DNA of 64,000 bases from contig CAWINP010000010.1 in NCBI GenBank assembly GCA_963837485.1, positions 62,001 to 126,000 of the forward strand. Reading direction: 5' to 3'. The DNA comes from Solirubrobacter sp963837485. GTDB lineage: Bacteria; Actinomycetota; Thermoleophilia; Solirubrobacterales; Solirubrobacteraceae. The first letter of the stretch is position 1. Each line of letters starts with the position of its first letter. The translations under genes and the position numbers were made by a program. The notes under the pieces were generated by a model, which saw only the letters and a list, made by a program, of their open reading frames with translations, was not told where the DNA came from and searched no databases. Below, one piece after another: positions 24,088 to 31,916 of the stretch.

Positions 24088-25214
24088 GGATCGCGATGCT
24101 CACGTACTCGGTGAAGCCGCGCGGCGGCGTCGTGCACGCGCTCGAGGTCTCCGAGGCGCTCGTGCGGCGCGGGCACGACGTCGAGCTGTTCGCGCTCGCC
24201 CGCGAGGACGAGACGCTCTACCGGCCCACGCGCGTGCCGCTCAACCTCGTCCGCCACAGTCCCGTCGACGCGCCGTTCGACGAGCGCATCCTGGCGATGC
24301 TCGAGACCTACACGCAGGGTCTCGACCTCGACGGCTTCGACATCGTGCACTCGCAGGACTGCCTGTCCGCGAACGCCGCGCTCGCCCTGCGCGACGCCGG
24401 CGCGATCGACCACGTGATCCGCACCGTTCACCACGTCGACGACTTCACGTCGCCGTCGCTGATCGAGTGCCAGGACCGCTCGATCCTCGCGCCCGACCAC
24501 CTGCTGTGCGTGTCGCCGCCGTGGATCGAACGGCTGCGGCGCGACTACGGCGTGGATGCCGGCCTGGTCTCCAACGGCGTCGACCCGCGCCGGTTCCGGC
24601 CTCCGCGGGACCGCGCCGAGCGCGAGAGCGCACGCCGCCAGGCCGGCTTCGGAAACCGCTTCGCGGTGCTGACCGTCGGCGGGATCGAGCCGCGCAAGGG
24701 CTCGCTCACGCTGCTGGAGGGCTTCGCGCGGTTGCGCGAGCGCGTCCCGAATGCACTGCTGGTGATCGCCGGAGGCACGACGCTGTTCGACTACCGCCAC
24801 GAGCTGGAGCGCTTTGCCGAGCGGGCGGATCAGCTGGGCGTGACCGAGCACGTGTGGCGGCTCGGCGCGCTGGAGGCCGAGACGCTCGAGCGGCTGTTCC
24901 GCGCCGCCGACGCGTTCGCGTTCCCGTCGGTCAAGGAGGGGTTCGGACTCGCGGCGCTGGAGGCGCTCGCCGCCGAGCTGCCGCTCGTCGTGTCCGACCT
25001 CGACGTGTTCCCCGTCGTCGACGGCGAGAGCGCGCTGATCGCGCCGGTCGGCGACGCGCCCGCGCTGGCCGAGGCGCTGACCCGGATCGCGCACGAGAAG
25101 CCGTTGCGCCGCCGCCTACGCGCAGGCGGCCGGGCAGTCGTGGCGCGGCATACCTGGGAGGCGTCGGCGCTCGCCCACGAGCGCGCGTACGAGCGGGCGG
25201 CGGTGCCCCGGTGA
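24084..25214 (+). CDS. GT4-type glycosyltransferase of the MSMEG_0565 family
   Basis: 376 residues with a GT-B fold. The start is GTG overlapping the FdrA stop. The N-terminal domain opens MLTYSVKPRGGVVHALEVSEAL, which is distinctive for MSMEG_0565-type proteins of Nit1C clusters. The C-terminal domain carries AVLTVGGIEPRKGSLTLLEGFARL and FAFPSVKEGFGLAALEALAAELPLVVSDL, the donor-nucleotide EX7E region. The acceptor is unknown. Finding a glycosyltransferase among nitrogen enzymes suggests that a glycosylated small molecule is made or that the toxic intermediate is masked. Confidence 0.87.
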   Translation: MRIAMLTYSVKPRGGVVHALEVSEALVRRGHDVELFALAREDETLYRPTRVPLNLVRHSPVDAPFDERILAMLETYTQGLDLDGFDIVHSQDCLSANAALALRDAGAIDHVIRTVHHVDDFTSPSLIECQDRSILAPDHLLCVSPPWIERLRRDYGVDAGLVSNGVDPRRFRPPRDRAERESARRQAGFGNRFAVLTVGGIEPRKGSLTLLEGFARLRERVPNALLVIAGGTTLFDYRHELERFAERADQLGVTEHVWRLGALEAETLERLFRAADAFAFPSVKEGFGLAALEALAAELPLVVSDLDVFPVVDGESALIAPVGDAPALAEALTRIAHEKPLRRRLRAGGRAVVARHTWEASALAHERAYERAAVPR

Positions 25215-25609
25215 AGGTGACCGCGACCTACCACGGCGGGTACGCCGCGAGCGTGACCGCCCGCGGCCACACCGTCGCCGTCGACGAGCCGCCGGAGTCC
25301 GGCGGCGAGGACACCGGCTTCATGCCCACCGAGCTCCTCTTCGCGGGGCTCGCGAGCTGCTTCGCGCTCGCGCTCGGCCACTGCGCCCGCAAGCGTGGGA
25401 TGGAGCTGCCCGGCCTGCGCGTCGAGGTCACCGCCGAGCGCCCCGGGCGCGAGCTGCGCTACGACAGCGTGGTGGTGTCGGCTTCCGCCGACGTCCCCGC
25501 CGAGGACCTGGCGCAGCTGGTCGAGAAGGCCGAGCGTTTCTGCTGGGTGTCGAACACGTTCGCCACCCCGCCCGAGATCGAGTATCGAGCCACCACGGAG
25601 GTCACATGA
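25211..25609 (+). CDS. OsmC/Ohr-family protein
   Basis: 132 residues of the OsmC fold. GGEDTGFMPTELLFAGLASCFALALGHCARKRG contains the first conserved cysteine in the ASC motif and a second one eight residues on, not the usual distant pair. RVEVTAERPGRELRYDSVVVSAS forms the beta sheet. Family members reduce organic hydroperoxides or act as redox carriers. GTG overlaps the glycosyltransferase stop and its own stop overlaps the next ATG. Within this operon it may deal with reactive or thiol-bound intermediates. Confidence 0.85.
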   Translation: MKVTATYHGGYAASVTARGHTVAVDEPPESGGEDTGFMPTELLFAGLASCFALALGHCARKRGMELPGLRVEVTAERPGRELRYDSVVVSASADVPAEDLAQLVEKAERFCWVSNTFATPPEIEYRATTEVT

Positions 25610-26967
25610 CCGAGCGTCTGATCGTGATCGGCGGCGGAGGCGCCGGAACCGCCGCCGCCACCATCGCCAAGCGCCTGAATCCGGACATGACGGTGACGCT
25701 GTTCACCGAGTTCCCCGACATCGCGTACTCGCCGTGCGGGATCCCGTTCGTGCACGGGCGCGAGATCGACAAGTTCGAGTCGCTGTTCCTCTCCACGGTC
25801 GAGCGCTACGTCGAGGACGGGCTCGACATGCGGATGGAGACGACGGTCACCGACGTCGACCTCGATCGCGGGACGGTGACCGCGCGCAACACGCACGAGG
25901 GGTTCGACAAGCTGATCGTGTGCACCGGGTTCGTGTGGGAGAAGCCCGACGTGCCCGGCGCCAACCTGCCCGGGCTGCACTACGTCAAGGACATCCGGGC
26001 GGCGATGGAGTTCGACAAGCAGCTCGATGACATGAAGCGCGTCGTGGTGATCGGCGCGGGCCCGCTGGGCGTGGAAATGGCCGGCAACCTGGGGCATCGC
26101 GGGCTGGCCGTGGACTTCGTCGACGAGGGACCGTGGGTGCTCAGCGAGGTGCTCGATCCCGACGTGGCCGAGCCGGTGCACGAGTCGCTGGAGAAGCGCG
26201 GCGTGACGTTGCGTATGGGCACGCATGTCGAGGGCTTCGTCGGCGAGGATCGCGTGCGCGCGGTCGCGACGTCCGCCGGCGAGCTGGAGTGCGATGCCGT
26301 GATCGTGTGCCTGCACAAGCAGCCGGCCGCCGCGCTCGGCGCGGCGGCGGGGCTGGAGCTCGGCACGACCGGCGGCATCAAGGTCGACGAGCGGATGCAC
26401 ACGTCGCGCGCGAACGTGTGGGCGGCCGGCGACGTGGTCGAGGTCCCGCACGGGCTGTCGATGCTCCCGATCCGCGGGCTCACGGGGTCGCACGCCTACG
26501 CGCAGGGCCGCACCGCGGCATTCAACGCGGCGGGTCGCGACCTCGTCTACGACCCGGTGTGGGTGCCGTGGGGGATGGTGGCCGGCGACTACGTGATCGG
26601 CGGCTTCTCGATCGGCGAGACGCTGGCGACGGCGATGGGCGTGCCGTACCTCGTCGCCAAGGGCGTGGGAGTCTCGCGGGCCCGGTACTACCCGGGCGCC
26701 ACGCGCACGCACGTGAAGCTGCTCGCCGAGCCGGGCTCGCTGAAGATCATCGGCGCCCAGATCCACGGCGGCGAGGGCGTCAAGGAGCGCTCGGACTTCC
26801 TCGCCTTCGCGGCCAAGCGCGGCGCGACCTTGGAGGACCTGGCGTGGATGGAGAACATCTACTCGCCGCCGATCGGCGCGCTCTTCGAGCCGATCGCGAT
26901 CGCCGCCCAGAACGGCCTCGCCTCGCTGCGCGACGCGGCCAAGAAGAAGGAGCCGGTCCCCGCATGA
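25606..26967 (+). CDS. CoA-disulfide-reductase / NADH-oxidase-like flavoprotein
   Basis: 453 residues. The FAD-binding GGGGAGTAAATIAKRL motif starts at residue 7. The single redox cysteine occurs in IAYSPCGIPFVHGRE, the hallmark of CoADR/Nox/Npr enzymes. The NAD(P)H-binding VVVIGAGPLGVEMAGNL is central, and NVWAAGDVVEV near residue 285 is the second FAD motif. The C-terminal dimerisation domain follows. It should reduce disulfides or oxygen/peroxide through its one cysteine. It overlaps OsmC and the next small gene by four bases. It differs from the MSMEG_0569 flavoprotein usual in Nit1C clusters, and may replace it. Confidence 0.88.
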   Translation: MTERLIVIGGGGAGTAAATIAKRLNPDMTVTLFTEFPDIAYSPCGIPFVHGREIDKFESLFLSTVERYVEDGLDMRMETTVTDVDLDRGTVTARNTHEGFDKLIVCTGFVWEKPDVPGANLPGLHYVKDIRAAMEFDKQLDDMKRVVVIGAGPLGVEMAGNLGHRGLAVDFVDEGPWVLSEVLDPDVAEPVHESLEKRGVTLRMGTHVEGFVGEDRVRAVATSAGELECDAVIVCLHKQPAAALGAAAGLELGTTGGIKVDERMHTSRANVWAAGDVVEVPHGLSMLPIRGLTGSHAYAQGRTAAFNAAGRDLVYDPVWVPWGMVAGDYVIGGFSIGETLATAMGVPYLVAKGVGVSRARYYPGATRTHVKLLAEPGSLKIIGAQIHGGEGVKERSDFLAFAAKRGATLEDLAWMENIYSPPIGALFEPIAIAAQNGLASLRDAAKKKEPVPA

Positions 26968-27233
26968 GCGAGTTCCAGCGCCGCCTGCGCGAGCGGTCCG
27001 AGCACTATCTGCTGCTCGACGCCGCCGAGCGCCTGGGCCGCGGCGCGCCCTCGACGGTCAAGCCGTACCGTCGCGCCGAGGGCCGCTTCTGGCGCCTGTT
27101 CTTCGTCCCGCTCTACCGGCGCGTCCCGTGGGCGGTCAAGCGGCGCGCGATGCACACGCTGAGGATGACCGCGTCCGGCTGGACGCCGCCGCCGCGCGAG
27201 CCCGGGCAGCCGTGGAGGCCGCCGAAGCGGTAG
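26964..27233 (+). CDS. Small basic protein of unknown function, last gene of the plus-strand operon
   Basis: 89 residues, unrecognised. The ATG overlaps the flavoprotein stop (ATGA). It is strongly basic and aromatic in the middle (EGRFWRLFFVPLYRRVPWAVKRRAMHTLR) and ends in a proline-rich tail (SGWTPPPREPGQPWRPPKR). The central stretch could lie on a membrane surface but is not a full transmembrane helix. It is counted as real from the overlap and from codon use. No homologue or function can be named. Confidence 0.6.
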   Translation: MSEFQRRLRERSEHYLLLDAAERLGRGAPSTVKPYRRAEGRFWRLFFVPLYRRVPWAVKRRAMHTLRMTASGWTPPPREPGQPWRPPKR

Positions 27234-27249
27234 GCGCGCCCTCGCCGTG

Positions 27250-27285
27250 TTGACAGTGGCGAACGAATGGATACATCATTCGCCA
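27250..27285 (+). promoter_or_regulatory. Promoter with palindromic operator ahead of the amidotransferase gene
   Basis: A perfect -35 hexamer TTGACA lies at 27250-27255, followed after 15 bases by ATACAT (27271-27276) as the likely -10. The inverted repeat TGGCGAA (27257-27263) / TTCGCCA (27279-27285) surrounds the -10, so a repressor bound there would block RNA polymerase. The palindrome is not seen elsewhere in the window by eye. The gene starts 31 bases after the repeat. Confidence 0.55.
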
Positions 27286-27316
27286 TGAGGGCCCGTGCTC
27301 CGCGCGTGCCGGTCGC

Positions 27317-28000
27317 ATGAAGCCCGCGCTCATCAGACGCCACACCGACAGCGCGCCTGCCGGGCTGCTCACCGAGTGGCTCGACGAGCGCGGCATGCCG
27401 TACGAGATCAGCGATTCGTGGCGGCTCAACGGCCTGCCCGATCCGCGCGACTACGGGTTCGTCGCCTCGCTCGGCTCCAGGCACAACCCGCGCGACACGG
27501 ACGAGCCCGCGGTCGCGGCGGAGCTTCGGCTGCTGCGCGACGCCGTCGAGCACGACGTCCCCGTGCTCGGCCTGTGCTTCGGCGGCCAGGCGCTGGCCGC
27601 GGTCCTCGGCGCAGAGATCATCCGCACCGAGCGGCCGGAGCTCGGCTGGACGACGATCGAGTCCGACGAGCCCGACCTCGTTCCGGCCGGACCGTGGCTG
27701 GAATGGCACTTCGACCGCTTCACCACGCCCCCCGGCGCGACCGAGATCGCCCGCAACGCGCACTCCGCGCAGGCCTTCGTCCAGGGCCCGCACCTCGGCG
27801 TGCAGTTTCACCCCGAGAGCACGGTCGAGATCGTGGCCGGCTGGGCGCGCAACGACGCGTCGCGGCTGCACGAGCTCGGCATCCACGACGGTGAGACGCG
27901 TCTCGCAGTCCCCGAGCACAGAGTGCGCGCCGCGCGCGCCGCCGCGTTCCGGCTGTTCGACGCGTTCGTCGGACGATCGCGCCGCACCCTCATTCCCTGA
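27317..28000 (+). CDS. Class I glutamine-amidotransferase-like protein
   Basis: 227 residues. The nucleophile elbow VLGLCFGGQALAAVLG provides the catalytic Cys. GVQFHPESTVEIVAGW provides the His-Glu pair. The fold matches GMP-synthase-type or gamma-glutamyl-hydrolase-type amidotransferases acting without a fused synthetase. Its substrate may be a gamma-glutamyl amine or another amide. It has its own promoter-operator. It overlaps the convergent acyl-CoA synthetase by 11 bases. It could supply ammonia to, or trim products of, the neighbouring nitrogen island, but this is only proximity. Confidence 0.85.
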   Translation: MKPALIRRHTDSAPAGLLTEWLDERGMPYEISDSWRLNGLPDPRDYGFVASLGSRHNPRDTDEPAVAAELRLLRDAVEHDVPVLGLCFGGQALAAVLGAEIIRTERPELGWTTIESDEPDLVPAGPWLEWHFDRFTTPPGATEIARNAHSAQAFVQGPHLGVQFHPESTVEIVAGWARNDASRLHELGIHDGETRLAVPEHRVRAARAAAFRLFDAFVGRSRRTLIP

Positions 28001-29666
28001 GCTCGGGGAAGTCGCGGTCGCTCCACTCGCCCGGCACCGCGGCCTCGGGGTCGACGTCGCGCTTGTCGTGCTCGGCCTCGCGCAGCTCGACGCGCCGGAT
28101 CTTGCCCGAGATCGTCTTCGGCAGCTCGCCGAACTCGAGCCGGCGGACGCGCTTGAAGGGCGCGAGGTTCTCGCGCGCGTGGCGGAGGATCGAGAGCGCG
28201 GTGTCTCGGTCGGGCTCCCACCCCGCGGCCAGCACGACGTAGGCCTTCGGGACCGCGTGGCGCAGCGGATCGGGCGACGGGACGACCGCGGCCTCGGCGA
28301 CCGCCTCGTGCTCGATCAGCACGCTCTCGAGCTCGAACGGCGAGATGCGGTAATCCGACGCCTTGAAGACGTCGTCGGTGCGTCCAACGTAGGTGATGTA
28401 GCCGTCGGCGTCGCACGTGGCGACGTCGCCGGTGTGGTAGTAGCCGTCGTGCATCGCGAAGGCGGTCCGCTCCGGGTCGTCGCGGTAGCCGACCATCAGG
28501 CCGACCGGCCGCTGCGAGAGGTCGATGCAGATCTCGCCCTCCTCGGCCGGCTCCCCGGTCAGTGGGTCGATCAGCGCGATGTCGTAGCCCGGGAGCGGCC
28601 GTCCCATCGAGCCCGGCTTGAGCAGCTGGCCCGGCGTGTTGCCGATCTGCAGCGTCGTCTCGGTCTGCCCGTAGCCGTCGCGCAGCGTCAGCCCCCACGC
28701 CTCTTGGACGCGCTCGATCACCTCGGGGTTCAGCGGCTCGCCGGCGCCGACGACCTCGCGCAGCCGCGTCTTCGCGCTCGCGAGGTCGGCCTGGATGAGC
28801 ATGCGCCACACGGTCGGCGGAGCGCAGAACGTCGTCACGCCGATCTGCTCGAGCACGCCCAGCAGGCCGGCGGCGTCGAAGCGCTCGTAGTTGTAGATCG
28901 CCACGCAGGCGCCGGCGAGCCACGGCGCGAAGAAGTTGCTCCACGCGTGCTTGGCCCAGCCGGACGAGGACAGGTTGAGATGGATGTCGCCCGGCTCCAG
29001 GCCGAGCCAGTACATCGTCGTCAGGTGGCCGATCGGGTACGACGCGTGCGTGTGCTCGACGAGCTTCGGCTGCGCGGTCGTCCCCGAGGTGAAATAGAGC
29101 AGCAGCGTGTCGCTCGCCTTCGTCGGACCGTCCGGGTCGAACTCGTCCGGCGCGTCGTGGTCGTAGGAGAGCCAGCCGGCGACGGGCTCGCCGACCGCGA
29201 TGCGCGTGAAGTCGCCGTCCGGCACCTTGTCGGCGTCGGCCGAGCGGGCGATCAGGTGTCGCGCGTGCCCGCGCTCGACGCGGTCGCGGATGTCGGTCTC
29301 GGCGAGCAGCGTCGTCGCCGGGATCACGACGGCGCCGAGCTTCATGGCGGCCAGCATCGTCTCCCACAGCTCTACCTGGTTGGCGAGCATCATCACGATC
29401 CGGTCGCCGCGCCGCACGCCGCGCTCGCGCAGCCGGTTGGCGACCCGGTTCGAGCGGCGGTAGAGGTCGTCGAAGCTGAACTTCTCCTCGCCGCCGTCGG
29501 CGCCGACGATCCACAGGGCCGGGTCGCCGTTGCCGGCGGCGAACGGGTCGAACCACTCCAGCGCCCAGTTGAACTCCGCGGGCGCCGGCCATGCGAACGT
29601 GGCGAGCGCGCCTTCGTAGTCGTCGCGCCGCTCCAGTAGGAGGTCGCGGGCCGTCTTGAGATCCAT
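27990..29666 (-). CDS. AMP-forming acyl-CoA synthetase
   Basis: 558 residues of the ANL superfamily. The P-loop-like motif LLLYFTSGTTAQPKLVEHTH is near residue 190. DGYGQTETTLQIGN is motif A5, GYYHTGDVATCDADGYITYVGRTDDVFK the hinge region, and PKTISGKIRRVELRE the C-terminal catalytic lysine motif. Overall layout resembles medium-chain (ACSM-type) and acetyl/benzoyl-type ligases. It activates a carboxylate to an acyl-AMP and then a thioester. The start lies 25 bases from the divergent MmcQ/YjbR gene. There is no operon partner. Confidence 0.9.
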   Translation of the reverse strand: MDLKTARDLLLERRDDYEGALATFAWPAPAEFNWALEWFDPFAAGNGDPALWIVGADGGEEKFSFDDLYRRSNRVANRLRERGVRRGDRIVMMLANQVELWETMLAAMKLGAVVIPATTLLAETDIRDRVERGHARHLIARSADADKVPDGDFTRIAVGEPVAGWLSYDHDAPDEFDPDGPTKASDTLLLYFTSGTTAQPKLVEHTHASYPIGHLTTMYWLGLEPGDIHLNLSSSGWAKHAWSNFFAPWLAGACVAIYNYERFDAAGLLGVLEQIGVTTFCAPPTVWRMLIQADLASAKTRLREVVGAGEPLNPEVIERVQEAWGLTLRDGYGQTETTLQIGNTPGQLLKPGSMGRPLPGYDIALIDPLTGEPAEEGEICIDLSQRPVGLMVGYRDDPERTAFAMHDGYYHTGDVATCDADGYITYVGRTDDVFKASDYRISPFELESVLIEHEAVAEAAVVPSPDPLRHAVPKAYVVLAAGWEPDRDTALSILRHARENLAPFKRVRRLEFGELPKTISGKIRRVELREAEHDKRDVDPEAAVPGEWSDRDFPELRE

Positions 29667-29691
29667 ATGCTCGCGCGACCATACTCCAGGC

Positions 29692-30039
29692 GTGGCCGGG
29701 TGGGATGACGTGATCGCGATCGGGACGCGCTTTCCGGGCGTCGAGGAGTCGACCTCCTACGGGCGCCCGGCGCTGAAGGTGGCCGGCAAGTTCATGTGCG
29801 CGATCCGCGAGAACCCGGACGCGTTCGTCTTCCGCGTGCTCGACGTGCCCGACCAGCAGGCGCTCGTGCGCGGCGAGCCCGACGTGTTCTTCACGACCCC
29901 CCACTACGACGGGTGGCCGTACGTGCTGGTGCGGCTCGACATGGTCAGCCTCGATCAGCTCGAGGAGCTGATCGAGGACGCGTGGAGGATCCGCGCGTCC
30001 AAGAAGCTGGTCACGGAGTACGAGCGCGCGACCTCCTGA
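29692..30039 (+). CDS. MmcQ/YjbR-family protein
   Basis: 115 residues starting at GTG 29692. Typical pattern: AIGTRFPGVEESTSYGRPALKVAGKFMCAI, then FFTTPHYDGWPYVLVRLD and ending with EDAWRIRASKKLVTEY. This is the CyaY-like YjbR fold, thought to bind DNA or ligands. No function is established. AGG lies very close to the start, so translation may be leaderless. It is divergent from the acyl-CoA synthetase. Confidence 0.85.
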   Translation: MAGWDDVIAIGTRFPGVEESTSYGRPALKVAGKFMCAIRENPDAFVFRVLDVPDQQALVRGEPDVFFTTPHYDGWPYVLVRLDMVSLDQLEELIEDAWRIRASKKLVTEYERATS

Positions 30040-30117
30040 GGGGTCGGACCGTTTGACCGTTCAATGAAGCGCGTCGCGACGGCCGGCTGACCCGGCGAGG
30101 GACAGGCCGTCGGGCCG

Positions 30118-30290
30118 CGGGTCCTGTCCTCGTGGGACCCGGGTCGTCGCTGAACTGAGGCGCGTCCCGCCGGGACGCGTGCCGTTGAGGGCGCGGACTC
30201 ACCCACCGGGCGCCCTCGCATTCAGGGCGCGGACCGGCGTGCAGGGCGCCGCGCTGTGCAGGGCGCCACCCGCTCTCCGGGCGCGATGTT
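30118..30290. repeat. Cluster of GC-rich hairpins and short repeats
   Basis: Three stem-loops follow the MmcQ gene: CGGGTCC/GGACCCG (30118-30124 with 30135-30141), a perfect 8-base stem CGCGTCCC/GGGACGCG with a three-base loop (30161-30168 with 30172-30179), and GAGGGCGC/GCGCCCTC (30187-30194 with 30210-30217). GCAGGGCGCC then occurs twice between 30239 and 30270. There is no U tract. They could end transcription from both sides or be a mobile palindromic repeat. Confidence 0.5.
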
Positions 30291-30298
30291 GCTGACAT

Positions 30299-30412
30299 TC
30301 AGCGCCGACCCCCAACGCCCACGAGGCCACCCACCGGTGGAACGGCTACACCGCAGACGCGGCGCCGCTGGAACTCCCCCGGCTTCAGGCACGGGCACGG
30401 CAGCGACTCGCA
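30299..30412 (-). pseudogene. 3-prime half of an excalibur-domain gene, cut off by the Tn554-like insertion
   Basis: Read on the minus strand from 30412 this encodes CESLPCPCLKPGEFQRR and a glycine/valine tail to TGA at 30299. CESLPCPC is the canonical end of the actinobacterial excalibur calcium-binding domain (DxDxDGxxCE). The 5-prime half, ending DADGDGIYC, is at 40873-40998. The TGC codon for the shared cysteine occurs at both junctions, and joining the two halves gives DGDGIYCESLPCPC in one frame. The gene is broken by 10.46 kb of inserted DNA. Confidence 0.85.
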
Positions 30413-30887
30413 GTTTGTCTTCAGCTCGGCCCGACCTTTCCCTTGCGGGCGGCCACCTGGCCAACAACGACATGTGGTTGCCGCAACCCCCTGGCAAGCA
30501 CGAACGCGGCACGAATGAAACGAAGGAATGCGGTTGGGGTTCGCCGGGCGCGCCCAGTGGGTCAGGAGTCGCCGGCGTGGCGTCGAGGAGGAACAGGCGA
30601 GCCGCGGCGCCCGGAGCGCGGCGCCCGGTGTGACGCTGCCGCTCGTCCGGCGGCGACTTTGGCCGCTCCCTTAGGCGGTTGCGAAAGCGGAGGGCCTGAG
30701 AGGGAACGCGGCGCGGGCGGGTCACAGCGCCCACGCAGCGCCTACGCAGGCGCCGAGACAGGAGGGGCTGGCGGCGCGGATGCTCCTCGTCCATTGCGCA
30801 AGCATGAGCCGACTCCTGCCTCGCCGAAGAGCGGGCGTCGAGCGCGGGGCGGAACGAGCCCGGGTCCGGCGTCGCCGCGGCGGGGGC
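30413..30887. other. Non-coding left end of the mobile element
   Basis: No frame here has the codon pattern of a real protein; the longer frames are low-complexity arginine, alanine and proline products. A 13-base word GTTGCGAAAGCGG preceded by GCTCCC (30664-30690) recurs in inverted orientation near 34639-34668, so these copies face each other across the cargo genes. Otherwise I see no promoter or RNA gene. Confidence 0.45.
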
Positions 30888-31763
30888 TCAGCGGCTCGCG
30901 TCGGCCACCGTTGGGTCGCCGGCCGTGTGCTTGGCATGGAACGCGGCGATCAGGTCCGCGATTTCCTGCGCATGGGTCGCGAGCGCGAAGTGGCCGGTGT
31001 CGAGGAGATGAAGTTCTGCGTTTGGCAGGTCGGTGAGGTAGGCGCGAGCGCCGTCGGCGACGAAGTACCGGTCGTTGGCGCCCCAGGTGACCAGCGTGGC
31101 GGGCTGCTGCTCGCGCAGGTAGGTTTGCCACGTCGGGTACAGCGCGACATTGCTCGTGTAGTCGTAGAAGAGGTCAAGCATCACCTGATCGCGTCGCGGG
31201 AGGTCGAGGAAGTGCTGGTCGAGCGTCCAGCGGTCCGGATCGAGGCTCTCCGGATCAGCGACGCCGTCGACGTACTGAGCGCGCGTCGCGTCCAACTGAA
31301 GGAAGGTGCGCGCTGCCGGTTCCGCGGCCTCGCGATCCTCCCAGTAGGGCGCCAGGCCGGCGAGGTTCGGACCGATCCCCGCTTCGTACGCGTTGCCGTT
31401 CTGGACGATCAGCGCGTCGACGCGCTCTGGGTGACGCGTCGCTAGGCGGAATCCGACGGGCGCGCCGAAGTCGAACACGTACAGCCCGTAGTGCTCCAGG
31501 TCGAGGGCGTGGACGAACCCCTCGACGACGTCTGCGAGCCGGTCGAATGTCGTCGTGCCCTCGAGCGGGTCGGTGTAGCCGAAGCCGGGGTAGTCGGGCG
31601 CGACGAGGTGGAAGCGATCCGACAGGCGGTCGATCAGCTCCTGGTATTGGTTCGAGGAAGTCGGGAACCCGTGCAGCAAGAGCAGCGTCGGCGCTCCCGG
31701 ATCGCCGGCCTCGCGGTAGAACACCTCAACGCCATCGACGTCGACCGTGCGATATGCAGTCAT
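30888..31763 (-). CDS. Alpha/beta hydrolase with Asp nucleophile (haloalkane dehalogenase / epoxide hydrolase type)
   Basis: 291 residues; the ATG at 31763 follows GGGAGCTCCG. LLLLHGFPTSSNQYQELI is the oxyanion-hole region. The nucleophile elbow reads YVFDFGAPVGFRLA: Asp, not Ser, as in dehalogenases and epoxide hydrolases. WGANDRYFV would give the acid residue and LLDTGHFALATHAQEI the catalytic His. The cap between is helical. It is the outermost cargo gene of the mobile element, near the SARP regulator. The substrate is unknown. Confidence 0.85.
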   Translation of the reverse strand: MTAYRTVDVDGVEVFYREAGDPGAPTLLLLHGFPTSSNQYQELIDRLSDRFHLVAPDYPGFGYTDPLEGTTTFDRLADVVEGFVHALDLEHYGLYVFDFGAPVGFRLATRHPERVDALIVQNGNAYEAGIGPNLAGLAPYWEDREAAEPAARTFLQLDATRAQYVDGVADPESLDPDRWTLDQHFLDLPRRDQVMLDLFYDYTSNVALYPTWQTYLREQQPATLVTWGANDRYFVADGARAYLTDLPNAELHLLDTGHFALATHAQEIADLIAAFHAKHTAGDPTVADASR

Positions 31764-31916
31764 CGGAGCTCCCTTGCAGTCGAGACGAGCGCGGTACTGA
31801 CAGCGGAGCGATGGTCCCGCGCAGGGCTTCACGAACCTTTCGCAGACGTTTCCAACCTGCCGGCCGATGGTGCTTCGCTCGGGCGAGCGTCGGCCTCGGC
31901 GGGCCGCTTCGGCGGT

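Noticed and set aside
27891..29639. A 582-codon plus-strand frame opposite the acyl-CoA synthetase
   Set aside because: Shadow frame; the minus strand carries all ANL motifs.
30239..30270. Tandem GCAGGGCGCC words considered as a CRISPR or small repeat array
   Set aside because: Only two clean copies, too short and with no spacer pattern or cas genes.
30222..30794. Minus-strand frame of 190 codons at the left end of the element
   Set aside because: It crosses the insertion junction, its composition is low-complexity, and the only real coding piece there is the excalibur tail in another frame.
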